Shown one piece after another: positions 16,432 to 24,625 of a DNA stretch of 64,000 bases. The notes beneath the pieces are model-generated. The model made no database searches. It was given only the letters and a program-made list of their open reading frames with translations, and was not told where the DNA came from. The position numbers and the translations under genes are program-made. Origin of the DNA: Nocardioides sp. W7 (GTDB lineage: Bacteria; Actinomycetota; Actinomycetes; Propionibacteriales; Nocardioidaceae); contig NZ_CP095078.1 in the NCBI RefSeq assembly GCF_022919075.1, positions 4,774,001 to 4,838,000 on the forward strand, written 5' to 3'. The number at the start of each line of letters is the position of its first letter. Positions within the stretch are counted from its first letter, which is position 1.

Positions 16432-17318
16432 CACAGGCCCTCCCGATTGACCGCGTAGCGCCGCTCGAGTGCGTCGTACTCGTCCTTGCCCACCAGCGCC
16501 TGACGATCCGCCCACGAGAGCATCAGGCTCTGGACGCCGTTGGTGTCCCCCGCGTCCCTGAGGTGCTGGAGAACGGTCCTCATGGCAACGACCGAGGCGC
16601 GCATCGCAGAGTTCGCGTAGAGCACGATGGAGAACCCGAGCCGGCCCAGCTCGCCGCGCCCCAGGATGGGGGTCTTCCCGCCCTCGACCATGTTCGCGAG
16701 GTGGATCCCGGGGACCTCCGTCGTGATGCGTTGCATCTCCTCCTGCGAGCGCGGGGCCTCCACGAAGAGGACGTCCGCGCCGGCCTCTCGGTACAGGGTT
16801 ACCCGCTTCAAGGCCTCGTCGAGTCCGTGGACGGCCGCGGCGTCGGTGCGAGCGATGATGAGTAGGTCGTCGTGGCTCCGAGCCTCGACCGCGGCAGCGA
16901 TCTTGCCGACCATCTCGTCGGCCTCGATCACGTCCTTGCCGTTGAAGTGACCGCACCGCTTCGGGGACACCTGGTCCTCGAGCTGGATCGCGGACGCGCC
17001 GGCGCGCTCCAGCTGCATCACGGTTCGACGCACGTTGATCGCGTTGCCGAACCCGGTGTCGGCGTCGACCACGACCGGGATGCTGACGGCTTCCGCCATC
17101 GCCGCGACGTGGCTGCTCAGCTCAGTGAGCGTGAGGAGGCCGATGTCAGGGGCCGCCAGGTATGTGTTCGAGATGCCGGCGCCACTGACGTAGACAGCCT
17201 CGAACCCCTGCTCCTCGACAACGCGGGCGGTGAGTGCGTTGGCCGCGCCCGCCATGAGCAGCGGTCCGGTCGCATCGTCCAGGCGGTCGCGCAACCGGGG
17301 CGACTGAGGGATCCTCAT
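16431..17318 (-). CDS. Isocitrate lyase / PEP mutase superfamily carbon-carbon lyase
   Basis: TIM-barrel lyase of 295 residues, close to methylisocitrate lyase and 2,3-dimethylmalate lyase in length. It has the Mg-binding VVDADTGFGN, the catalytic loop SPKRCGHFNGK and LLIIARTDA. Members cleave a 2-hydroxy-dicarboxylate, usually giving succinate or pyruvate/propionate-type fragments. It is first in the operon with the cyclic amidohydrolase and the amidase, which suggests it cleaves the dicarboxylate that those two enzymes produce. A second domain of the same family is fused to a monooxygenase at 25,375-27,537. Confidence 0.9.
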   Translation of the reverse strand: MRIPQSPRLRDRLDDATGPLLMAGAANALTARVVEEQGFEAVYVSGAGISNTYLAAPDIGLLTLTELSSHVAAMAEAVSIPVVVDADTGFGNAINVRRTVMQLERAGASAIQLEDQVSPKRCGHFNGKDVIEADEMVGKIAAAVEARSHDDLLIIARTDAAAVHGLDEALKRVTLYREAGADVLFVEAPRSQEEMQRITTEVPGIHLANMVEGGKTPILGRGELGRLGFSIVLYANSAMRASVVAMRTVLQHLRDAGDTNGVQSLMLSWADRQALVGKDEYDALERRYAVNREGL

Positions 17319-17326
17319 GAGTCCTC

Positions 17327-18013
17327 CTAGGGCAGGGGATCCTTCACAGTCAGCCCCAACGCCTTCAGCGCGCTCTCGCGGGCGGCGTCGAGGTGGCTCT
17401 GCATCAGATCCGTGGCAGCGTGAAGATCACGCTTCTTGAGTGAGTCGACGATCTGTTGGTGCTCAGAGATGGCGTGCTGGGCACGCACGGGCTGGCGTGC
17501 GGACATGCTCCGGGCCAGCGACAGCTTGTTCTTGGTCTCGAGTGCTCGGTCGAGAAGCGCCTGGTTCCCCACCAGCGAGACGAGGCACATGTGGAAGTCC
17601 ATGCTCTCCGGGTAGCTCTGGCCACCCTCGGTGCGCATCACCTCCTCGGTCTCGTCGAGCAGGTCGTCCAGCTCGGCGAGCTCGGCGTCCGGAACCCTCT
17701 GGCAAGCCAAGCGGATGGCGTGCAGTTCGAGGGCCGCGCGAAGTTCGTAGAGGTCGACGATCTCGCCGGCCTCGAAGGTTCGGACGAACGCGCCGCGATG
17801 GGTCACCACGGTGACGAGTCCCTCGCCGCGGAGTCGCTGCACAGCTTCGCGCAGTGGCCCGCGGCTGACGCCCAACTTCGCGGAGAGCGCCACCTCGTTC
17901 AGACGGGATCCCGCCGGAATGTCCCCCCGGAGAATCATGTTGCGCAAGACTGCCTCGGCCTGGTGGCCAAGCGTCTCGGCACGGAGTAGCTGGGGCTCGT
18001 CCACGTTCGTCAC
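17327..18013 (-). CDS. GntR-family transcriptional regulator, FCD type
   Basis: 228-residue regulator with an N-terminal winged helix (ILRGDIPAGSRLNEVALSAK then LGVSRGPLREAVQRL) and a helical FCD effector domain (FHMCLVSLVGNQ, HQQIVDSLKKRD). The frame is open to a TTG at 18049, but that codon is part of the promoter's TTGACA box. The GTG at 18013 lies 7 bases after a TAGACC -10 at 17 bp spacing, so transcript and protein probably start together (leaderless mRNA). The operator TGCAAACTG-TCAA-CAGTTTGCA covers this promoter, indicating autoregulation. Three further copies control the solute-binding protein, the flavoprotein/MFS pair and the ABC operon. Confidence 0.88.
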   Translation of the reverse strand: MTNVDEPQLLRAETLGHQAEAVLRNMILRGDIPAGSRLNEVALSAKLGVSRGPLREAVQRLRGEGLVTVVTHRGAFVRTFEAGEIVDLYELRAALELHAIRLACQRVPDAELAELDDLLDETEEVMRTEGGQSYPESMDFHMCLVSLVGNQALLDRALETKNKLSLARSMSARQPVRAQHAISEHQQIVDSLKKRDLHAATDLMQSHLDAARESALKALGLTVKDPLP

Positions 18014-18020
18014 GGGGATA

Positions 18021-18058
18021 GGTCTATCAGCGGTGGTGCAAACTGTCAACAGTTTGCA
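18021..18058 (-). promoter_or_regulatory. GntR operator/promoter C (autoregulation)
   Basis: Operator at 18037-18058 with perfect 9-bp arms TGCAAACTG and CAGTTTGCA around TCAA. On the minus strand TTGACA (18044-18049), 17 bp, TAGACC (18021-18026), and then 7 bases to the GTG start. It is the most symmetrical of the four sites. Confidence 0.75.
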
Positions 18059-18163
18059 TTCGGTCCGATACTGGACAGTAACAAGATCGCTCGTCGTCCC
18101 TGCGAAAATAGGTCACGCAACCGGACATGCCACCGTGAAGCCATGCGGCAGAGTGGTTCACCC

Positions 18164-18199
18164 AAACTGTTGACAATTATCAGTCTGCAACTTTACGGT
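18164..18199 (+). promoter_or_regulatory. GntR operator/promoter D (ABC importer operon)
   Basis: ACTGTTGACAATTATCAG at 18166-18183 differs from sites A/B at two positions. TTGACA at 18170-18175 is followed after 18 bp by TACGGT at 18194-18199, the same layout as promoter B (TACTGT). The predicted transcript starts near 18206, about 188 bases before the first permease gene. Confidence 0.75.
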
Positions 18200-18393
18200 C
18201 CTCCTGTGTTCCAAGGAACACTTCCTGGCATCGGAGAACGACCCGAGTCCTGACGCCAGACGCCTGTGGGACGACCCCCGTGATCATCGATCACCTCGTT
18301 GCTCCCGCGAGCGTCTGCCGCCAACCCTCGGGTCGCATCGGCACCGGGTGACACCCGCATCCGCGCACCCCGACCGGACGAGAGGCAATCCTC
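18200..18393 (+). other. Long leader of the ABC operon with two palindromes
   Basis: TGTTCC-AA-GGAACA at 18207-18220 lies at the predicted transcription start, and GTGATC-ATC-GATCAC at 18280-18294 lies in mid-leader. Either could be a second protein-binding site or an RNA hairpin. I see no match to a known riboswitch class. A ribosome site (GAGAGG) precedes the GTG at 18394. Confidence 0.4.
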
Positions 18394-19356
18394 GTGCTGT
18401 CCTACATCCTTTCCAAGGTGTTCCAGACACTCGCGACCTTCGGTCTCGTGGTGCTGGGGGCCTTCGCCATGCTGCGCCTGGCGCCCGGAGATCCCGCCCT
18501 CGCCCAGGCCGGCGTCGCCGCGAACAGGGAGCAGGTCGAGCTAATCCGCGAGCAGATGGGCCTCAACCGGCCCTTCACCGAGCAGCTGTGGGAATGGTTC
18601 AGCGGTGCCTTCACCGGGGATCTGGGTGTGTCCTACGCGGACGGCGCCAAGGTCACGGAGGTGATCGGCACCCACGTCGGCCCCACCCTGCAGCTCGTAG
18701 CCCTGACCACAGCGCTGACGATCCTGCTGTGCGTACCACTGGGCATCTGGACGGCAGTGGGCACCTCACGCGCCGCACGCTGGCTGGGCAACACCGTGAC
18801 GGTCCTCGGTCCGGCCGTCCCCAACTTCGTTGTCGGCATCATGCTCGTCCTGATCTTCGGCTGGCTGGTGCCGGGCATCCTCCCGTACTACGGGTACGTG
18901 TCAGTACGGGAAGACTTCTTCGGCGCACTGTCCCACACGATCCTGCCGGCACTGGCCCTCATGACGAGCGGTGTCGCGATCATCGCCCGCGTGCTTCGGG
19001 CAAGCATCATCGAGACGCTCAATGACGACTTCGTCTTCGTCGGCACGGCGTTGGGCGTGCCGCCCCGACGCCTGCTGTGGACCGACGTCCTTCGCAACTC
19101 GCTCGTCGCCGCGACCACGGTGTTCGGACTGTTCCTCGGCGTGGCCCTGTCGGGCAGCGTCGTCCTGGAGAACGCGTTCGGCATCCCCGGTCTCGGCGCT
19201 CTCCTCGTCGACAGCTTCGACGATCGCGACTACCCCGTCACCATCGGCACGACGCTCGTCATCGTCGCCGCGGTGCTGCTCGTCAATCTCGTCGTCGACC
19301 TGCTTTACCTCGTTCTGGCACCGCGCGTGCGCTTCGACCTGGGAGTGAGTTCATGA
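18394..19356 (+). CDS. ABC transporter permease, DppB type
   Basis: Inner-membrane permease of 320 residues for a peptide/nickel-type importer. It shows the usual N-terminal span and LRLAPGDPA segment, six predicted helices, and the EAA loop with the conserved Gly (RASIIETLNDDFVFVGTALG). It starts at GTG 18394 with GAGAGG 8 bases upstream. It is the first gene of a plus-strand operon under operator D, and its stop overlaps the next start (ATGA). It would pair with the permease encoded next and the binding protein at 1778-3349. Confidence 0.92.
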   Translation: MLSYILSKVFQTLATFGLVVLGAFAMLRLAPGDPALAQAGVAANREQVELIREQMGLNRPFTEQLWEWFSGAFTGDLGVSYADGAKVTEVIGTHVGPTLQLVALTTALTILLCVPLGIWTAVGTSRAARWLGNTVTVLGPAVPNFVVGIMLVLIFGWLVPGILPYYGYVSVREDFFGALSHTILPALALMTSGVAIIARVLRASIIETLNDDFVFVGTALGVPPRRLLWTDVLRNSLVAATTVFGLFLGVALSGSVVLENAFGIPGLGALLVDSFDDRDYPVTIGTTLVIVAAVLLVNLVVDLLYLVLAPRVRFDLGVSS

Positions 19357-20360
19357 CCGTCCCGCCGCAGACCACCACCAGGGGAGCAGGCCCGTCCGCC
19401 TCCACCGACACGGCTGTCGCACCTCCGGCGCGACCCTCGCGAGTACGCCGCGCCCTCACTGCGTGGCGCACCTCGTCCCCGTCGCTGAAGCGCTGGAGCC
19501 TCGCCTTCTTCCTACTCGCGGCCGTCTGCCTGCTCGGCCCGCTGGTGGCGCCGCACCCCCCGAACACCGGCGTCGGCCTGCCGCTCGAGGCCCCGTCGGG
19601 CTCCTACCTGCTCGGATCAGACGCCGACGGACGCGACGTGCTGAGCCGACTCCTGTTCGCCAGCCGCATCTCCCTCGGCATCGCGCTCTTCTCGGTGGCG
19701 CTCGGAGCGGTGGTCGGCACCACCATGGGCCTCGTCGTGGCTGCCATGGAGGGACACCTCGTGAGCACCCTGCTGCTGCGCTTCATGGACGCCATCCTCG
19801 CCTTCCCGTTCGTGGTGCTCGCCGCCGTGACGGCCAGCGTCACCTTCGGGCAGAGCGTCGGCGTCGGCCCGATCAGGTTCGGTGAGCTGTCGATCCTTGC
19901 CGCGGTACTCGCCCTGATCCAGATCCCCATCTTCGGACGCCTCGCCCGAGGCACGGCCCTGGAGGAGAACAGTCGCGACTACGTCTCGGCGGCGAGGGCC
20001 TGTGGTCAGACCCAGGGTCGGATCCTGCGCACCGAGCTGTTCCCCAACATCATGCCGGCGCTGGTGGTGCAGACCTCGTTCTCGGTGGTCATCGCCATCG
20101 CCGCCGAGGCTGCGATCTCCTACCTCGGCCTGGGCATCCAGAAGCCCAATCCCAGCTGGGGGAACATGATCCGCGACGGGCTGGACGCGATCGTCCTCGG
20201 CGCGTGGTGGATCGCTGCGTTCCCCACGGCTGTCGTCATCGCCGTCTCGATCGTGCTCACCGGTCTCGGAGAGGCACTCCGCGTCGCCATGGATCCACGC
20301 AACCGCACGCGCCACTCCGTCGAGACCGTCAGTGCCGAGGCCGAGAAGAAGGAGACATGA
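19353..20360 (+). CDS. ABC transporter permease, DppC type
   Basis: 335-residue second permease with a long Ala/Pro/Arg-rich cytoplasmic N-terminus, then a membrane domain with the DppC hallmarks LLGSDADGRDVLSRLLFASR, FMDAILAFPFVVLAA and the EAA loop ENSRDYVSAARACGQ, and SYLGLGIQKPNPSWGNM near the end. It is translationally coupled on both sides through ATGA overlaps. It forms the heteromeric pore with the preceding permease. Confidence 0.92.
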   Translation: MTVPPQTTTRGAGPSASTDTAVAPPARPSRVRRALTAWRTSSPSLKRWSLAFFLLAAVCLLGPLVAPHPPNTGVGLPLEAPSGSYLLGSDADGRDVLSRLLFASRISLGIALFSVALGAVVGTTMGLVVAAMEGHLVSTLLLRFMDAILAFPFVVLAAVTASVTFGQSVGVGPIRFGELSILAAVLALIQIPIFGRLARGTALEENSRDYVSAARACGQTQGRILRTELFPNIMPALVVQTSFSVVIAIAAEAAISYLGLGIQKPNPSWGNMIRDGLDAIVLGAWWIAAFPTAVVIAVSIVLTGLGEALRVAMDPRNRTRHSVETVSAEAEKKET

Positions 20361-21244
20361 TCACCGTGAGTGACTCGCCCACCACCCGGGCCCTGTCGAC
20401 CACGACGGCCCCGAGCGAACCGCCGGCGTCCTCGGTCGTCCCGGCCCTCAGGATCGAGAACCTGTCGATCCGCTACGGCTCGGCACCCCGTCCGGCGATC
20501 GTCGACTTCTCGATGACCGTTCCGCACGGCGCCTCGGTGGCCCTGGTCGGTGAGAGCGGGTCCGGGAAGTCGACGGTGCTGCGCTCGATCATCGGCATGC
20601 TGCCCCGCACGGCCACCATCGAGAGTGGCTCGATGAGCTTCTACGACCTCGACCTGCTGACGCTGGACGAGAAGGGCTTCTCCCAGGTGAGGGGCTCGAG
20701 GATCGGCTACGTCTACCAGGACCCGGGCCGCTCCTTCAATCCCAACCGTCGCCTCGGGCCGCAGGTCGCGCGAGTGCTCAGGTACGCGCGGCCGGACATG
20801 GACAAGAAGGCCCGCAACGACGAGGTGGTCAGGATCCTCGACCGCGTCGGCCTCGATGGCAGCGTGGTGCGCGAGCGCTACCCTTTCCAGCTGTCAGGGG
20901 GCGAGCTGCAGCGCGTCCTCATCGCGACTGCCTGCATGTCGGGGCGTCCACAGCTGTTGGTGGCGGACGAGCCCACGACCAGCCTGGACGTGACGATCGA
21001 GGCAGAGATCCTCGAGCTCCTGCGCCAGATCCGTTCCGAGCTCGAGCTGACCCTCCTGCTCGTGACCCACGACCTGGGGGTGGTCAACGAGCTCTGCGAC
21101 TCGGCGGTGATCCTCGACAAGGGCGTCGTGGTGGAGGCCGGCACGGTCGCCGACGTCCTCGGTTCCCCCCAGCACCCCTACACGCAGGCACTCATCAGCA
21201 GCATCCCGAAGCTGCCCGACGCAGCCGGAGGACACCATGAGTGA
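20357..21244 (+). CDS. ABC transporter ATP-binding protein, DppD type
   Basis: 295-residue ATPase with Walker A GESGSGKST, Q-loop VYQDPG, signature LSGGELQR, Walker B LLVADEPTTS and the switch His in LVTHDLG. The C-terminal PQHPYTQALISSIPKL is the oligopeptide-transporter hallmark. The start at 20357 overlaps the previous stop (ATGA) and the 3' end overlaps the next gene by 8 bases. It energises the importer together with the next gene's product. Confidence 0.93.
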   Translation: MITVSDSPTTRALSTTTAPSEPPASSVVPALRIENLSIRYGSAPRPAIVDFSMTVPHGASVALVGESGSGKSTVLRSIIGMLPRTATIESGSMSFYDLDLLTLDEKGFSQVRGSRIGYVYQDPGRSFNPNRRLGPQVARVLRYARPDMDKKARNDEVVRILDRVGLDGSVVRERYPFQLSGGELQRVLIATACMSGRPQLLVADEPTTSLDVTIEAEILELLRQIRSELELTLLLVTHDLGVVNELCDSAVILDKGVVVEAGTVADVLGSPQHPYTQALISSIPKLPDAAGGHHE

Positions 21245-22070
21245 CGCGAGCACGCCCCTCGTCGAGGCTGTCGACATCGTGAAGCAGTACGGCGCGCGCC
21301 GCCGAGGCCCGTTCGCCAAGGCACCGTCCGCGCCGCCGGCCCTGAACGGCGTGAGCGTGGAGGTGCAGCGCGGTGAGACGCTCGCCATCATCGGGGAGAG
21401 CGGCTCGGGCAAGTCCACCCTGGGACGCATCATGCTCAGGCTGACCGACACGACGTCGGGTCGAGTCGTGTTCGACGGCCGGGACCTGCTCGCCATGAAG
21501 GAGTCCGACGTGCGCCGCATGCGCAGCCGGATGAACTACATCTTCCAGAACCCGTACGGCGCGGTGAACCGCCGCCACACGATCGAACGGATCCTCGCGG
21601 CGCCCTTGGAGGTGCACAACCTGTACCGGGGGAACCGACGGTCGAGGTGCGTCGAGCTGCTCGACATGGTGAGCCTGCTGCCCACCCACCTCGACCGCTT
21701 CCCGCACGAGCTCTCGGGAGGTCAGCTGCAGCGCGTGGTGATCGCCCGCGCCCTGGCCACGAACCCCGACTTCGTCGTCGCGGACGAGCCCACGACCGGA
21801 CTCGACGTGATCACCAGTGCCCGGCTCGTGACACTGCTCGACGACCTCAAGCGACAGCTGGGACTCTCGATGATGTTCATCAGTCACGACCTGCGTACGG
21901 TCGCCCAGCTGGCGGACCGCATCGTCGTGATGCGCAAGGGGGGGACCGTCGAGCACGGGGCCTGCAACGACCTGCTGCTCAACCCGCAGCACCCCTACAC
22001 CCAGAAGCTCATCGACTCGGTGCCGAAGCTGCCCGAGAAGACGTACGAGGTCGTGTCCGGTGGCGCTTGA
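21237..22070 (+). CDS. ABC transporter ATP-binding protein, DppF type
   Basis: 277-residue second ATPase: Walker A GESGSGKST, FQNPYGAVNRRHT in the Q-loop region, signature LSGGQLQRV, Walker B FVVADEPTTG, HDLRTVAQLAD, and PQHPYTQKLIDSVPKL at the C-terminus. An NMRR-like linker typical of DppF is not obvious, but the order permease-permease-ATPase-ATPase makes the assignment clear. The downstream aldehyde dehydrogenase starts inside its last codons. Confidence 0.93.
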   Translation: MSDASTPLVEAVDIVKQYGARRRGPFAKAPSAPPALNGVSVEVQRGETLAIIGESGSGKSTLGRIMLRLTDTTSGRVVFDGRDLLAMKESDVRRMRSRMNYIFQNPYGAVNRRHTIERILAAPLEVHNLYRGNRRSRCVELLDMVSLLPTHLDRFPHELSGGQLQRVVIARALATNPDFVVADEPTTGLDVITSARLVTLLDDLKRQLGLSMMFISHDLRTVAQLADRIVVMRKGGTVEHGACNDLLLNPQHPYTQKLIDSVPKLPEKTYEVVSGGA

Positions 22071-23556
22071 TGTCGCGCCACGCACGGTCCTTTCGTACGC
22101 CGCCGGCACCGCCGTCGACGACGGCGAGTGGATCGTCCGCGAGGACCCGTCCCGACCTCACCTCACGGCCGGGAGGGTCAGCGCGACGGACGCGGCGGGG
22201 GTGGATCGCGCAGTCGAGGCCGCCGATGCCGCCTTCGGTCCGTGGGCAGCACGCTCCCTCCAGGAGCGGACGTCCCTCGTGCTCGGCGCCTGCCAGGCGG
22301 TGCGCGAGGCGGAGCACTCGCTGGCCGACCTCCTGACCCGTGAGAGCGGCAAGGTCCTGGCCGGGTCGCTCGGCGAGCTGCGCTTCTCCCTTGCCCACGC
22401 GCAGTACTGCGCCGACATCGCCGAGGAGGTGCTCGCGCCCCGCATCGGCGGCAGCCGCGCGGGACACCTCGAGGTCCACCACCAGCCGTACGGCGTGGTG
22501 GCCGCCGTCACCCCGTGGAACGCTCCGCTGATCCTCGCCTTCCTGAAGGTGGTCCCGGCGCTCCTCACCGGCAACACCCTCGTCCTCAAGCCGTCCCCGC
22601 TGGCGCCGCTGGCCATCACCGAAGCGCTGTCAAGGGTCGCGCAGGGCCTGCCCCCGGGCGTGCTGAACGTGGTGAACGGCGACCACCAGGTCGGGGCCCG
22701 GCTCACCTCGCACCCGCTCGTCCGGAAGGTCGTCTTCACCGGCGGCTCGACCGTGGGGCGTTCGATCCTCAGGACGACCGCGGAGAACCTGGTGCCGACC
22801 GTGATGGAGCTGGGCGGCAACGACGCCGCGGTCTTCCTCGACGACGTCGACCTCTCGCGCGCGAATGTGGAGCGTGCCGTGCTCGGCTCGTTCCTCTCCG
22901 CAGGCCAGGTCTGCATGGCGGCGAAACGGGTGTACGTCCACTCCTCCCGCTACGAAGAGTTCGTCGACGCCTACCTGCGCGCCGCCGACGACGTGCTCCA
23001 GGTGGGTGACCCTCTGCTCGATCGCGTCTCCGTGGGTCCCTTGATCAACCGCCCGGCGGTCGAACGGGTCCAGGGGATCGTCGAGGAGGCAGTGGCTGGC
23101 GGCGCCTCGGCCCGGACCGTCGGCGGGGTCGTCTCCCCCGAGCTCCTCGGCGCCGGCTACTTCCTGCGACCGGTCGTCGTGACGGGAGCCGAGGACTCCG
23201 ACCGGATCGTGCGCGAGGAGCAGTTCGGCCCCGTGGTGCCGGTCCTCCCCTTCGACGACGTCGACGAGGTCGTACGCCGCGTGAACGCCGATCCCCTCGG
23301 CCTCGGCGCCTCCGTCTGGAGCGCGGACGTACGCCGCGCCTTCGACGTCGGACGCCACCTCGAGGTCGGCTACACGTTCATCAACTCGCACAACCGGTTC
23401 GGCATGACGCTCGAGGCGCCTTTCGGCGGTGTGAAGGGCAGCGGCTTCGGCCGCGAGTACGGCCCTGACGGGCTGCTGGAGTACGTCCAGACCCACTCGC
23501 TGTTCGCCCCGGAGCGCCTTTCGACGGACCCGCAGGCCTACCCGACCGTGGGCTGA
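22060..23556 (+). CDS. NAD(P)-dependent aldehyde dehydrogenase, second copy
   Basis: 498-residue aldehyde dehydrogenase with AVTPWNAPL, LKPSPLAPL, FTGGSTVG, the general base E250 (TVMELGGND) and the catalytic C285 (SAGQVCMAAK). The GTG start overlaps the ATPase gene by 11 bases, making it the last gene of the importer operon, so uptake and this oxidation step are co-expressed under the GntR regulator. It is not a close copy of the enzyme at 3777-5219 and probably acts on a different aldehyde such as a semialdehyde. Convergent with the next gene. Confidence 0.92.
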   Translation: MALDVAPRTVLSYAAGTAVDDGEWIVREDPSRPHLTAGRVSATDAAGVDRAVEAADAAFGPWAARSLQERTSLVLGACQAVREAEHSLADLLTRESGKVLAGSLGELRFSLAHAQYCADIAEEVLAPRIGGSRAGHLEVHHQPYGVVAAVTPWNAPLILAFLKVVPALLTGNTLVLKPSPLAPLAITEALSRVAQGLPPGVLNVVNGDHQVGARLTSHPLVRKVVFTGGSTVGRSILRTTAENLVPTVMELGGNDAAVFLDDVDLSRANVERAVLGSFLSAGQVCMAAKRVYVHSSRYEEFVDAYLRAADDVLQVGDPLLDRVSVGPLINRPAVERVQGIVEEAVAGGASARTVGGVVSPELLGAGYFLRPVVVTGAEDSDRIVREEQFGPVVPVLPFDDVDEVVRRVNADPLGLGASVWSADVRRAFDVGRHLEVGYTFINSHNRFGMTLEAPFGGVKGSGFGREYGPDGLLEYVQTHSLFAPERLSTDPQAYPTVG

Positions 23557-23610
23557 GACTCGAGGGATCTCCTGGCACGAGGCGCCCAAACTCCCCGATC
23601 GACCGCAGGA

Positions 23611-24270
23611 TCACTCATCCGTCAGAGCCCCGAGATAGGCGCGCACCTCGGCCAGGTCCCGCACCTCTCCGGCCTTCGCGGCGATGTCGCGAAGATTCCC
23701 CTCGTGCACCTCCGGGTGACGGTCACCCACCGCCTCACGCACCACGATCGGAACGAATCCGTGTTGCAGTGCGTCCAGGGAGGTGGCCCGGATGCAGCCG
23801 CTCGTGGACCAGCCGGCGATCAGCACCGTGTCGATTCGCTGTGCCACCAGCGAGGCCGCGAGGGAGGTGCCCGCGAAGGCACTCGGATAGTGCTTGGTCA
23901 CCACCACCTCCCGCGCGCGCGGTTCGAAGCCGTCGATGAACTCGGCGAGCGGGTTGCCCTCCACGAAACACTTCAACGCGGGGACCTTCTGGAAGAAGAG
24001 ACCGCCCAGCATGGCCGCGTCGTCCGCGTAGAGCACCCGGGTGAGGTAGATGGGGATGCCGGCTTCCGCGGCCGCCTCGCGTAGCTCGCGCATCGCGACC
24101 GCCGACTGCTCGACCGCGGCGTACAGAGGCGACTCGCTGTCCAGATAGGCCCGCGCCGGATCGACGACCACCAACGCCGGCCGTGCGCCGGGCTCGAGCC
24201 GCCCGCCGAACCCGACGCTGACGTAGTCCTCCTCGAGGGTCGCGCCCCGCAACGGCTGCTGCCAGGTCAT
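23611..24270 (-). CDS. Isochorismatase-family amidohydrolase, second copy
   Basis: 219 residues with the triad D37 (LVVVDPAR), K126 (VVVTKHYPSAF) and C159 (WSTSGCIRATSLDA). It belongs to the same carbamoylsarcosine/maleamate amidase branch as the protein at 14318-15010 but is diverged. The first triad region reads VDPAR rather than the commoner DxQ. The ATG at 24270 overlaps the stop of the Dabb gene (ATGA). Last gene of the minus-strand block led by the monooxygenase-lyase fusion; it probably deaminates an acyclic amide formed there. Confidence 0.88.
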   Translation of the reverse strand: MTWQQPLRGATLEEDYVSVGFGGRLEPGARPALVVVDPARAYLDSESPLYAAVEQSAVAMRELREAAAEAGIPIYLTRVLYADDAAMLGGLFFQKVPALKCFVEGNPLAEFIDGFEPRAREVVVTKHYPSAFAGTSLAASLVAQRIDTVLIAGWSTSGCIRATSLDALQHGFVPIVVREAVGDRHPEVHEGNLRDIAAKAGEVRDLAEVRAYLGALTDE

Positions 24271-24593
24271 GACGGCTCGGCCGTGCTGCGCCGGACATCG
24301 CTGTCGTCGAATTGCACGAAGGCCTTGGCGGCGAGCACGGGTTTGATGTGCTCCCCGATCAGGGCCAGGTGGGCCGGGTGGCTGCCGTACTCCCACCACG
24401 ATGCCTGGGAGTCGAAGACCATCTGGAAGCGCAGTGCGGCATTTCCCTCGGCCAGGCCGGCGTCGCGGACCACCTGCGCCTCGACGAGCCCGTCGACAAG
24501 TCCGGGTAGGGCCAGCAGTCCCTCGAGGATCGCCTCGACCTGCTCTTCGGTGCTGTCGGGAACCAGGGTCAAGTGGCCTACATGATTGAACAT
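24267..24593 (-). CDS. Dabb-type (stress-responsive A/B barrel) small protein
   Basis: 108-residue single ferredoxin-like barrel: FNHVGHLTLVPDSTEEQVEAI, then LEGLLALPGLVDG, LRFQMVFDSQASWWEYGSHP and AHLALIGEHIKPVL, the pattern of the Dabb/dimeric alpha-beta barrel family. Members act as small oxygenases, cyclases or accessory proteins; some have no known activity. AAGGAG lies 9 bases before the ATG at 24593. Position between the amidase and the maleate-isomerase-like gene suggests a role in the same short pathway. Confidence 0.75.
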   Translation of the reverse strand: MFNHVGHLTLVPDSTEEQVEAILEGLLALPGLVDGLVEAQVVRDAGLAEGNAALRFQMVFDSQASWWEYGSHPAHLALIGEHIKPVLAAKAFVQFDDSDVRRSTAEPS

Positions 24594-24625
24594 CAGGAGC
24601 GTCTCCTTCGCGTCAGGGGGAGGAT

